Assembly: GCA_043789035.1 (NCBI GenBank)
Contig: JAYWIG010000084.1
Coordinates: 1-62,326, forward strand
Length of the DNA stretch: 62,326 nucleotides
Reading direction: 5' to 3'
Source: JAYWIG01 sp043789035
GTDB taxonomy: Bacteria; Pseudomonadota; Gammaproteobacteria; Burkholderiales; Burkholderiaceae_E
The notes under the pieces are model-generated. The model did no database searches. It saw only the letters and a list, made by a program, of their open reading frames with translations, and was not told where the DNA came from. This document shows, in pieces, positions 1 to 8,184 of this stretch. The first letter of the stretch is position 1. The number at the start of each line of letters is the position of its first letter. Made by a program: the position numbers and the translations under genes.

Positions 1-1
1 C

Positions 2-457
2 GAACATTTACAAGCGCAGCTTAAAAACGAGCTAACCGCGATTAACCAGTACTTTTTGCATTACAGAATGCTTAAACACTGGGGCTTGGATAAGTTAGCG
101 AAGAAAGAGTACAGCGAATCCATTGGCGAGATGAAACATGCTGACCAAATTATGGACAGAATTTTCAACCTTGATGGCCTGCCCAACCTGCAAGATCTTG
201 GTAAGCTCATGGTCGGCGAAACCGTTCCGGAGGTAATCGCCTGCGATCTAAAAAGCGAAATGGGGGCGCAAGCAACTATCAAGGCTGGTATCGCCCATTG
301 TGAGATAACTAGAGATTATGTTTCTCGCGATTTACTCCAATCAATTTTGAATGACACGGAAGGGCATATAGACTACTTAGAAACCCAAATCGATTTAATC
401 GAGCGTGTCGGCCTGCAAAACTATTGCCAATCGCAAATGAGTCCTGATAGCGAGTAA
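2..457 (+). CDS. bfr: Bacterioferritin, 5' end cut by window
   Basis: Haem-containing ferritin that oxidises Fe(II) and stores iron in a 24-subunit cytoplasmic shell. The frame is open from base 2, so about 8 N-terminal residues lie outside the window when compared with the 158-residue E. coli protein. Visible are the ferroxidase glutamate in NELTAINQYF, the EMKHAD block with metal-binding Glu and His and the haem-ligand Met, and the ETEGH-like E-x-x-H near the C-terminus (DTEGHIDYLE). The ending GLQNYCQSQ is typical of the family. A TonB receptor begins 4 nt after the stop, and bfd, whose ferredoxin releases iron from this protein, follows. This fits an iron storage and uptake cluster. Confidence 0.95.
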   Translation, partial: EHLQAQLKNELTAINQYFLHYRMLKHWGLDKLAKKEYSESIGEMKHADQIMDRIFNLDGLPNLQDLGKLMVGETVPEVIACDLKSEMGAQATIKAGIAHCEITRDYVSRDLLQSILNDTEGHIDYLETQIDLIERVGLQNYCQSQMSPDSE

Positions 458-461
458 ATAG

Positions 462-2546
462 GTGACTAGCTGCTCATTAAAAGTCGTGGCAACGCGGCTT
501 TTTTATTGCTTACCTTTATGTAACTTTACGCCGGTTGTGCAGGCCCAAGCCCAGCCGGAAATCGATGTGCAAACCATTGAGGTAAAGGGCAAACGTAACG
601 AGCTACAAGGGATCGCTGACAGTGCGTCGGAAGGCATCATTACCCAAAAGCAAATCGCTAATCGACCATTGATGCGTACCGGCGATTTACTCGAAATCGT
701 ACCCGGCTTAGTGTCGGTGCAGCATGCTGGCGAAGGCCATGCCAATCAGTACTTTCTGCGCGGATTTAATCTGGATCATGGCACTGATTTTGCAACCTAC
801 GTAGACGGCGTTCTAATTAATATTCCGAGTCATGGCCATGGGCAGGGCTACACCGACATTAACTTCTTGATACCTGAACTTATCGAGAGTGTACGATTTC
901 GTAAGGGGCCTTATTCCACTGAGGATGGCGATTTTGCGTCAGTCGGCAGCGCAAGATTTCGTACCGTGCGTTTGTTGCCCTCACAAATTGGCGTATTGCA
1001 AGTTGGTTCTTTTGGATATGCGCGAATTATGGCGGCAATCTCGCAAAAACTCGAACAAAAAGATCTATTATTAGCGTTAGAACAAGCACGTGACGGCGGG
1101 CCTTGGGATGTAAACCAGCAGCTAAAAAAAACTGTATTACAAGCTAAGCTAAGTGACGGCACATTTAATCAAGGATGGTCAATTGGGTTCAACCATCACC
1201 GCGCATCTTGGGTATCGACAGACCCTATTCCAGAGCGTGCTGTTAATTCGGGGCTAATCGGTCGGTTTGGCTCACTCGACCCTACCGCTGGTGGCTCGAC
1301 TCGACGAACCAGCCTAGTGGGTGAATGGGCGAACACAACAGATTCAGGCTCTACAAAACTTACCGCTTTTGCAACCAAGTATGCATTCAACCTTTATTCG
1401 AATACCACCTACTTTACAAGGGGCTGCGATATCGCGCCCTTACCTTCGGATTGCAATGGCAACTTAGCGTTAGACCAGTTTGAACAACTTGATGAACGCA
1501 GTATCTTGGGCTTAAATGCCTCTAAAGTATTTGCCTTGCTCAATGGCAACAATCTTACCTTTGCAGCTGAAGCGCGCAGAGACAACATTCAAAAACTTGC
1601 GCTTTACGATACCCTGACTAGGCAGCGACTCAACACTGTTCGAAGCGATAAAGTCGTGCTCGACGCTTTTGCGCTAACCTCACAGTTAGAAGTTCAGCAC
1701 TCCCCAGTTCTGCGAAGCGTGATTGGGCTACGATGGGATCATCGAAGTGCGGAAGTGCAAAGCTCATTACCACTCAATAGCGGCCATTCAGACGCTAATG
1801 TGATTAGCCCAAAAGCGACATTAAGCTACTCCCCAAACAAGCGTACTGATTGGTATGCCAACATCGGACGCGGTTTTCACAGCAACGACGCACGGGGTTC
1901 GGTTTCGACTACGCAGCCTGCACCTTTGCTCGTAAAAACTACGGGATTAGAAATCGGCACAAGGCAGAAAATTGGCAATAATTTTTCAGCAACCCTTGCG
2001 CTTTGGCAAATGGCGCTCGATTCTGAACTGATCTTTTTAGGTGATGCCGGGACGACAGCTCCGTCACGGCCAACAATGCGTCGAGGCATAGAACTTACTG
2101 GCGCTTGGAGGCCATCCGCCGCCTGGGAAATCGATGGCAATGTTTCCCTCGGAAGAGCTCGTTTTCGCGATTACGACCCTAGTGGCTCATACGTACCTGG
2201 CGCGATTAGCCAAATCATCTCTGCAGGTGTGACCTACATTGATGGGCCACTGACATTGGGCGCAAAGTTTCGATTGATCGCTGCGCACCCATTGATCGAA
2301 GACAATTCGATTCGATCTTCAACCCATGCAATTGTAAATTTACGATCTAGTTATCGGGTGAGCAAACAAACTGAATTGACGATGGATGTTTTCAATCTGT
2401 TTAACTCAAAAGCGAGCGATACCGGATATGCCTTTGCCTCGCGATTGGCAAATGAACCGGTATTTTCATCGAATACTCCATCCACGTTGCACTTTCACCC
2501 AGCTTTACCAAGGATGCTGAGGATTGGATTGCGAATGTCGCTGTAA
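462..2546 (+). CDS. TonB-dependent outer-membrane receptor (iron-associated context)
   Basis: Outer-membrane beta-barrel receptor with an N-terminal plug, driven by TonB. The 694-residue product starts at GTG 462, with GTG 486 as an alternative. It has a short hydrophobic signal ending near PVVQAQAQ, then a TonB-box-like QTIEVKG. The plug carries GDLLEIVPG, the RGF motif (YFLRGFNLDHG) and YVDGVLIN. The rest is barrel. The C-terminus ends LRIGLRMSL, with Leu where these proteins usually end in an aromatic residue. It lies between bfr and bfd, which suggests an iron chelate or haem ligand. The substrate cannot be read from sequence, and the His-rich plug stretch SHGHGQG could also suggest another metal. 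Confidence 0.88.
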   Translation: MTSCSLKVVATRLFYCLPLCNFTPVVQAQAQPEIDVQTIEVKGKRNELQGIADSASEGIITQKQIANRPLMRTGDLLEIVPGLVSVQHAGEGHANQYFLRGFNLDHGTDFATYVDGVLINIPSHGHGQGYTDINFLIPELIESVRFRKGPYSTEDGDFASVGSARFRTVRLLPSQIGVLQVGSFGYARIMAAISQKLEQKDLLLALEQARDGGPWDVNQQLKKTVLQAKLSDGTFNQGWSIGFNHHRASWVSTDPIPERAVNSGLIGRFGSLDPTAGGSTRRTSLVGEWANTTDSGSTKLTAFATKYAFNLYSNTTYFTRGCDIAPLPSDCNGNLALDQFEQLDERSILGLNASKVFALLNGNNLTFAAEARRDNIQKLALYDTLTRQRLNTVRSDKVVLDAFALTSQLEVQHSPVLRSVIGLRWDHRSAEVQSSLPLNSGHSDANVISPKATLSYSPNKRTDWYANIGRGFHSNDARGSVSTTQPAPLLVKTTGLEIGTRQKIGNNFSATLALWQMALDSELIFLGDAGTTAPSRPTMRRGIELTGAWRPSAAWEIDGNVSLGRARFRDYDPSGSYVPGAISQIISAGVTYIDGPLTLGAKFRLIAAHPLIEDNSIRSSTHAIVNLRSSYRVSKQTELTMDVFNLFNSKASDTGYAFASRLANEPVFSSNTPSTLHFHPALPRMLRIGLRMSL

Positions 2547-2683
2547 GACGCGGGTGCAATCGGTTGTGCCCATAACTTGTATAGATTGCAGCAGCTTGCG
2601 GCTAGACAACGTCACCGCACAGGACTCATTGCCAACCAAAGCTTGGAATTAGTCCCAATTTAGAAAAAAATCTTGATTCACTT

Positions 2684-2702
2684 GCAAATAAAAATCATTC
2701 TC
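2684..2702 (+). promoter_or_regulatory. Fur-box-like operator upstream of bfd
   Basis: This 19-base site matches the classical Fur box GATAATGATAATCATTATC at 14 of 19 positions, with the right half AATCATTCTC nearly perfect. It ends 15 nt before the bfd start codon, in an AT-rich stretch, so a bound repressor would block initiation. Iron-repressed bfd is established in other Proteobacteria. Binding here is inferred. Confidence 0.65.
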
Positions 2703-2717
2703 ATTTAGAATTGGAAA

Positions 2718-2924
2718 ATGATAATTTGTGTTTGCAAAAGAGTATCTGATCGAGACATCGCTCACTGTGCCCAGTTGGGAATGAGCTTCGATGACGCACA
2801 AATGGAGCTAGGCGTATCGACCCAATGCGGTAGATGCGAGGATTGTGCACGCGACGTTTTTACGCAATGTGCGCGAGGTGCGACAGTAGCGTTTATTCGA
2901 GACGCAACGCTAAAACGCAACTAA
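2718..2924 (+). CDS. bfd: Bacterioferritin-associated ferredoxin
   Basis: Small [2Fe-2S] protein (68 aa) that donates electrons to the bacterioferritin haem to release stored iron. The four cluster ligands are visible as C4-x-C6 and C37-x-x-C40, the BFD/Fer2_BFD arrangement. The length is that of the family. It follows bfr and the TonB receptor after a 171-nt gap holding a Fur-box-like site, so it probably has its own iron-controlled promoter. Its stop codon overlaps that of the convergent sugar kinase by 4 nt. Confidence 0.93.
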   Translation: MIICVCKRVSDRDIAHCAQLGMSFDDAQMELGVSTQCGRCEDCARDVFTQCARGATVAFIRDATLKRN

Positions 2925-3838
2925 ATGTTGAGCTTCGCAATCACCGAGCGGGCAAACGGGATGGGGGCCACGGCGCCATAACCCTCGGTTGATAGTGCAG
3001 CGGCTGCAGCGGCGTATCGACCTGCATCAAGCAATGTGTCCCCAGCCACGATACGCGCAATGAACGCACCACCAAAAGTATCACCCGCGCCAGTCGCATC
3101 GACGGGTTTGCAAGCAAATGCAGCAATTCGTTGGCGGCTATGACTTGTCGCTAAAAGAGCACCCCCAGCACCAAGTTTCAAGGCCACCGTTTTCGCTCCC
3201 AATCCCAGGCAATGATCGACTACTGCATCTGGATCATTCAGCCCCGTAATCGCAGTAACGTCGTCTAAGCTAGGCAAGCAAATATCGCTTAAACCTATCG
3301 CTTGATTGATTGCGGTACGAGCTAAATCCAATGACCACAACTTCAGTCTTAAATTCGTGTCGAAAGAAACTTTAACGCCAGCTTTCTTGGCCACATCAAT
3401 CGCGGCAAAACAAGTATTTTTGGCTGATTCTGAAATCGCTAAAGAGATACCAGATAGATGCAGAACTTTTGCTCGTCGAATTAAATCAAGGTTCAAATCA
3501 CCTAGTTGCATGAGGCTCGCGGCTGAGCCCTTGCGAAAGAAATCAAAATGATGGCCCTGCTCATTATGAGTGACGAAATAAATCGCAGTGTACGCATCAG
3601 CATTAGTTCTAACCTGCGAATGGTCGACGCCCTCAGCATCCCACAGCTCTCGAAGCAATGCCGCATATCGATCATTACCAAGCGCCGATAAATAGCCAAC
3701 TTTTGCGCCTTGCCTAGCGGCCGCAATTAATGCATTCGAAGTGTCGCCACCAAAGCCCTGCAAATAGGTGCGCGAAGTGTGCCCACCGGTTTGGTTAAAT
3801 TCGACCATGGGCTCACCTACCGCGAGAATATCTACCAT
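2921..3838 (-). CDS. PfkB-family sugar kinase, 2-keto-3-deoxygluconate kinase-like
   Basis: Ribokinase/PfkB-fold kinase of 305 aa that phosphorylates a sugar or sugar acid with ATP in the cytoplasm. The N-terminus DILAVGEPMVEF and the early GG-D-SNAL block are typical of KDG kinases. The C-terminal PfkB signature DATGAGDTFGGAF starts at residue 247, with catalytic Asp about 253. No sugar-acid dehydratase or aldolase lies next to it, so the substrate is inferred only from family resemblance. Fructokinase or another PfkB kinase is possible. It is monocistronic and convergent with bfd. Confidence 0.8.
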   Translation of the reverse strand: MVDILAVGEPMVEFNQTGGHTSRTYLQGFGGDTSNALIAAARQGAKVGYLSALGNDRYAALLRELWDAEGVDHSQVRTNADAYTAIYFVTHNEQGHHFDFFRKGSAASLMQLGDLNLDLIRRAKVLHLSGISLAISESAKNTCFAAIDVAKKAGVKVSFDTNLRLKLWSLDLARTAINQAIGLSDICLPSLDDVTAITGLNDPDAVVDHCLGLGAKTVALKLGAGGALLATSHSRQRIAAFACKPVDATGAGDTFGGAFIARIVAGDTLLDAGRYAAAAAALSTEGYGAVAPIPFARSVIAKLNI

Positions 3839-4018
3839 TTCGCTAAAACCTTTGAAGGGTAGTAAGGCTCTTGTAGATCTGAGTTTTTAGTTTTATCCAT
3901 TGGATGTAATGCTATCACCAGCCTATGGAAATGCTCCAGTAAGCAGGTAGCCTAATGCCGTTCCAGACAACTATCAACGCATAGAATCAAAACTTCCACA
4001 TCAATTAGCTAAAACCTC

Positions 4019-6181
4019 ATGGAACGTACCTTCGAAAAAGAAATTGGCCTACTTAAGTTAGGTGCAGGGGAAGTATTCCATGGCGAAGGTATCTTGGCTG
4101 TCACAAAGGCAATCCTGCAAAGCGGGGTGAGTTACATCGGCGGCTATCAAGGCTCCCCGATTAGTAACTTGCTCGATGTGATGGTGCAAGCTCAAGACAA
4201 GCTTGATGAGCTTGGCATTCATGTTGAACCTTGCACCAATGAAGCATCAGCCGCAGCTATGCTGGGCGCTTCCATCATGTACCCGGTACGAGGTGCAGTC
4301 ACTTGGAAAAGCATAGTCGGCACCAACGTAGCGGCCGATGCATTATCGAACCTCTCATCACCCGGAGTAAAAGGTGGTGTGTTAATTGTGGTGGGAGAAG
4401 ACTACGGCGAAGGTGCCAGCGTTATTCAAGAACGTACCCATAGCTATGCACTGAAAAGTACCATGGCGTTGCTCGACCCAAGGCCGAATCTAGAAAGCGT
4501 TGTGGCGCTTACGCAAAAAGCATTCGAGTTAAGCGAAGCCAGCAATATGCCGGTGATGATGAGCTTGCGTATTCGGTTGTGCCACCTGAGAGGTACATTC
4601 GTTGCAAGCGATAATAAAGCTGCGGCCATTTCAACTCGTGATCGCATCAACGAACCGGCGGTTTTCAATTACGAAAAACTCTCGCACCCACCAGTAACTT
4701 TCTTGCAAGAGAAACGTAAGATCGAAGATCGAATCCCGGCAGCTAGGCGTTTCATTGTCGACAACAAAATAAATGAAATACTAGATGGCAAACACGATTC
4801 GCTTGGCATCATTGTTCAGGGTGGTTTAACCAGCAACCTGATTCGCGCGTTGCAAAAACTAGGGCTTGCAGATGAGCAAGGCAACTCAAGTTTACCTATG
4901 TTGATTCTTAACGCCGTCTACCCTTTAGTTCCAGAACAGATCGCCGAATTCTGTAGCAACATGCAAGCCGTGCTAGTGATTGAAGAAGGCCAACCAGAAT
5001 ATATTGAACAAGAAGTCGCAACTCATCTACACCGCCTAGGCTCACGCTGCTTGGTTCATGGCAAAGATTATTTTCAGCAGCAAGGCGAATACTCAACCGA
5101 AGCGATGATTCGAGGCTTAAGCGCCTTAACCCGCGCTTATGCACATATTGTCGGTGACAATACAACATCGAAATCAAATCAATTCATCAATGAAGTTGCC
5201 CGAGTTCGAAGCTTCGCAATTGAATCATTTGTTAAACCACTACCGCAGCGCCCACCGACATTTTGCATTGGCTGCCCTGAGCGCCCGGTATTTGCGGCGC
5301 TCAAAATGGTGCGCCAGCAAATTGGCCTAACCCATATATCAACCGATATTGGTTGCCACGCTTTTGCAACTTTTGCGCCGTTTTCAATGGGTAATTCAAT
5401 TCTGGGTTACGGTATGAGTATGGCTAGTAGTGCAGCGGTTGCGCCATTATCAGAACGCAGGCCACTGGCAATCATGGGCGACGGTGGTTTTTGGCATAAC
5501 GGTTTGCTCTCGGGTGTGGCAAGCAACTTGATGAACAAGGGCGATGGTGTTCTGATCATCATGAAGAACGGCTATACCTCCGCAACCGGCACGCAAGAAA
5601 TAATTTCGTCACCTGAGGATATCGTGAAGCATCGAGCAGGAGGCAGCAGCGCCACCGATTCGGAAGTCACCATTGAAGATACGCTTAAAGGTATGGGTAT
5701 CCAATGGATGAAAACTGTGCATACTTATCGTGTTGCCCAGATGAAAACCGCGCTCATTGACGCTTTTAGCAACAACGCTCGCGGTTTAAAAGTCATTATC
5801 GCAGAAGGCGAGTGCCAGTTAGAGCGCCAGCGCAGAGTTCGCCCACAAATAGCAAACTCATTAAAGCTTGGTGAGCGCGTCGTGAGAACCCGCTTTGGTA
5901 TCGACGACAACGTCTGCACAGGAGACCACTCTTGTGTACGTCTGTCGGCCTGCCCTTCCCTAACTATTCGCGAATCCGCAGACCCTTTAAAAATCGACCC
6001 TGTCGCTTATGTCACACCCGATTGCGTTGGATGTGGTTTGTGCGGCGAGAATGCCCATGCAGCCACTTTATGCCCAAGTTTTTATAAAGTCGATGTCATT
6101 CAAAACCCAAGCTTTTGGGATAAGTTGCAAGACAAACTACGCGGCTTAGTACTGCGCATGTTTGGTGGGGTAGCAGCTTGA
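4019..6181 (+). CDS. iorA: Indolepyruvate ferredoxin oxidoreductase, alpha subunit
   Basis: ThDP- and Fe-S-dependent enzyme that oxidatively decarboxylates aryl pyruvates from aromatic amino acid transamination to aryl-acetyl-CoA, reducing ferredoxin. The 720-aa chain has an N-terminal pyruvate-oxidoreductase domain (GGYQGSPISNLLD). A ThDP-binding segment GDGGFWHNGL follows, with NGY further on. The C-terminal ferredoxin-like cysteines (CTGDHSCVRLSACP and CVGCGLC...CP) are those of the IOR family. It overlaps iorB by 4 nt. In many Proteobacteria the two subunits are one polypeptide of about 1150 aa; here they are split. Substrate preference beyond aryl pyruvates is inferred. Confidence 0.9.
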   Translation: MERTFEKEIGLLKLGAGEVFHGEGILAVTKAILQSGVSYIGGYQGSPISNLLDVMVQAQDKLDELGIHVEPCTNEASAAAMLGASIMYPVRGAVTWKSIVGTNVAADALSNLSSPGVKGGVLIVVGEDYGEGASVIQERTHSYALKSTMALLDPRPNLESVVALTQKAFELSEASNMPVMMSLRIRLCHLRGTFVASDNKAAAISTRDRINEPAVFNYEKLSHPPVTFLQEKRKIEDRIPAARRFIVDNKINEILDGKHDSLGIIVQGGLTSNLIRALQKLGLADEQGNSSLPMLILNAVYPLVPEQIAEFCSNMQAVLVIEEGQPEYIEQEVATHLHRLGSRCLVHGKDYFQQQGEYSTEAMIRGLSALTRAYAHIVGDNTTSKSNQFINEVARVRSFAIESFVKPLPQRPPTFCIGCPERPVFAALKMVRQQIGLTHISTDIGCHAFATFAPFSMGNSILGYGMSMASSAAVAPLSERRPLAIMGDGGFWHNGLLSGVASNLMNKGDGVLIIMKNGYTSATGTQEIISSPEDIVKHRAGGSSATDSEVTIEDTLKGMGIQWMKTVHTYRVAQMKTALIDAFSNNARGLKVIIAEGECQLERQRRVRPQIANSLKLGERVVRTRFGIDDNVCTGDHSCVRLSACPSLTIRESADPLKIDPVAYVTPDCVGCGLCGENAHAATLCPSFYKVDVIQNPSFWDKLQDKLRGLVLRMFGGVAA

Positions 6182-7653
6182 AGAAAATTCTTATCCTCGC
6201 ACTAGGGGGCGAAGGCGGCGGCACGTTGACTGAATGGATTGTTGAAGCTTGCCTAGCGTGTAATTGGCCGATTCAAGCCACTAGCATTCCCGGAGTAGCG
6301 CAACGAACCGGAGCGACAAGTTACTACATCGAGTGCTTACCCGAAGTACTTCCAGAAAACGCGAAAACGCCCCCAATGTGTTTAGCGCCGTTGGCAGGGG
6401 ATATAGACCTAATCATTTCTAGCGAGCTGCTAGAAACTGCACGCGCTGTAGAACGAGGAATGGCCGACCAAAAACGAACGAAACTGATCAGCTCCACTAC
6501 ACGTACACTCACCATCGAAGAGCGCACCGGCATGGCCGATGGTCGCTTCGATTCCACGACTATGGAGCAAGCACTGCGAACAAACGCTCACAGCGTTAAC
6601 TTGTTCGATATGACCAGCCTTGCAAGTAAAGAAGGCACTGTCGTTTCCGCGGTGATGTTTGGGGCCTTTGCCGCCTCTGGTGTGCTGCCACTGCCACGCG
6701 CGTTGTGCGAAAAAATTATCACTGATGGCTCTGAGGGGCAACGTGCCCAAAGTAGCTTAAAAGGGTTTGCCGCCGGGTACAAAGCGGTCGAGCAAAACAT
6801 CGGCCCTATAACTATTGCATCGAACAAGCCAGCAACGTTAGATGAAGTGGTGGCGCTTGGTATGGCGCGCCTCGCCGACTTTCAAGACATCGCTTACGCA
6901 GAACAGTACCGCGCTATCGTCGCGGGCTTTCAGAAAGCCGATAAATCGCCATTTCTGGTTAGTCAAGAAGCTGCTCGTTGCTTGGCTCTTTGGATGGCCT
7001 ATGAAGATGTAATTCGTGTAGCCGACTTGAAAAGTCGACGATCACGTTTCGAGCAAATTCGGGCAGATTACAAAGCCAAACCCGGTGAACCCATTATTGT
7101 CAGAGATTTCCTCAAACCAGGAGTGGACGAGATTGCTTCGATTCTGCCTCCCAGTTGGTCTGCTCGCCTAACAAACTGGGCAAAGAAAAACAATCGAATA
7201 ACATTTGGAAACGGCATTCAACTTGCGACCAATAGTGTTACCGGCCTACTCGCCATGCGCTTCATGGCTAACTTACGATTCATGCGCAGAAAATCATCGC
7301 GGTTTTTACATGAACAACAGCTCATCAACCGTTGGCTCGTTGCGCTAAACAGCGCAATAGCAAAAGATACTGAACTAGCGATGCAAATCGCATCTCTGCC
7401 CCGGCTCATTAAAGGCTACAGCGATACATTCGCCAGAGGCCAAGGCAATTTCGTTCGAATTTTAGAAACTCTCATTGAACCGAACATTGCCACTCCTAGT
7501 GCAGCACTCGCCACACAAATAAAAAAAGCAGCCGAAGCTGCTTTAGCGAACCCAGAAAGCGAACAACTCTATCAATTGCTAGGGCTTCAAAAGCCGGCAC
7601 CCAAAGAGCAGCCTATTCGTTTTGCAAGGCCGGTAGTTCGCAATAAGGCTTAA
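6178..7653 (+). CDS. iorB: Indolepyruvate ferredoxin oxidoreductase, beta subunit (extended form)
   Basis: Partner of iorA, 491 aa. The N-terminal third is the gamma-type domain of 2-oxoacid:ferredoxin oxidoreductases, with the glycine-rich LALGGEGGGTLTEWI and GVAQRTGATSYYIE motifs. The C-terminal part is the extra helical domain seen in the long proteobacterial enzymes. The start is TTG at 6178, inside TTGA shared with the iorA stop, which points to translational coupling. GEGGG replaces the more usual GxGGxG spacing, which is normal for this subfamily. The gene converges on an SRPBCC gene with 8 nt between the stops. Confidence 0.88.
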   Translation: MKKILILALGGEGGGTLTEWIVEACLACNWPIQATSIPGVAQRTGATSYYIECLPEVLPENAKTPPMCLAPLAGDIDLIISSELLETARAVERGMADQKRTKLISSTTRTLTIEERTGMADGRFDSTTMEQALRTNAHSVNLFDMTSLASKEGTVVSAVMFGAFAASGVLPLPRALCEKIITDGSEGQRAQSSLKGFAAGYKAVEQNIGPITIASNKPATLDEVVALGMARLADFQDIAYAEQYRAIVAGFQKADKSPFLVSQEAARCLALWMAYEDVIRVADLKSRRSRFEQIRADYKAKPGEPIIVRDFLKPGVDEIASILPPSWSARLTNWAKKNNRITFGNGIQLATNSVTGLLAMRFMANLRFMRRKSSRFLHEQQLINRWLVALNSAIAKDTELAMQIASLPRLIKGYSDTFARGQGNFVRILETLIEPNIATPSAALATQIKKAAEAALANPESEQLYQLLGLQKPAPKEQPIRFARPVVRNKA

Positions 7654-7665
7654 GCAAAAGCTTAA
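7650..7665. other. Perfect inverted repeat over two convergent stop codons
   Basis: TTAAGC and GCTTAA flank a 4-base AAAA loop. The left arm carries the iorB TAA and the right arm carries the stop of the opposite-strand SRPBCC gene. The stem is AT-rich and has no clear T-run, so terminator function is only possible. Confidence 0.4.
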
Positions 7666-8132
7666 ACCTCGCCGCCAAACTTCTTAATCAAGTTGGCAAG
7701 GTATTTATCAATGAGTTTTTCGTTTTCTGAAACAACGATAGGACTCACCACCATCTTCATCAAACCGGGCAAAGGCACGGTGATTTCGCCTTTAATTTTC
7801 AAGATGATTTGGGTTGATGTTTTCTTATCGGTTAGCTTCCAACTGCCACTTATCTCAGCGTTACCTTCGCCTTTGACTGGCGTCCAAGTAACGGTGCCTT
7901 TTTTCTCATCAGACGCATATTTCGATGCATAGATGGTTTGAATATTGACCTGAGCTGTACCCACCTTTTCCATTTCCCAACGGTAAGTGTTGTTGCCAAG
8001 ATCGACTAAATTCGCGACCTTCGGAAAAAAGCTTGCCGACTTCGGTACGTCAGACAAAATCGCAAAAACATCTTTCGCTTTTGCTTTTACTTCAAAGTCA
8101 TAGCCAAGATCAAACGGAACGGTAATTGCCAT
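7662..8132 (-). CDS. SRPBCC (START/CoxG-like) lipid- or ligand-binding-fold protein
   Basis: Cytoplasmic 156-aa protein of the SRPBCC helix-grip superfamily. Visible are the N-terminal strand and helix pattern FEVKAKAKDVFAILSDVPKSASFFP and the central strands ending in GSWKLTDKKTSTQIILKIKGEI. A C-terminal helix ends IDKYLANLIKKFG. This resembles CoxG/polyketide-cyclase-like members but no carbon monoxide dehydrogenase genes are near. The start has a strong AAGGAGG Shine-Dalgarno. It is a single gene downstream of the glycerol operon, separated from it by a hairpin. The ligand is unknown. Confidence 0.72.
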   Translation of the reverse strand: MAITVPFDLGYDFEVKAKAKDVFAILSDVPKSASFFPKVANLVDLGNNTYRWEMEKVGTAQVNIQTIYASKYASDEKKGTVTWTPVKGEGNAEISGSWKLTDKKTSTQIILKIKGEITVPLPGLMKMVVSPIVVSENEKLIDKYLANLIKKFGGEV

Positions 8133-8160
8133 GAAAGCCTCCTTTATTTATAGTAAATAA

Positions 8161-8177
8161 TACCGGCTTTTCCGGTA
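8161..8177 (-). terminator. Short GC hairpin downstream of glpD
   Basis: TACCGG-AAAAG-CCGGTA on the minus strand forms a perfect 6-bp stem starting 8 nt after the glpD stop, followed by TTATTTACT. The T-run is interrupted, so it is a weak candidate terminator for the glycerol operon. The AT-rich stretch after it may hold the promoter of the SRPBCC gene. Confidence 0.45.
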
Positions 8178-8184
8178 GAAATGA

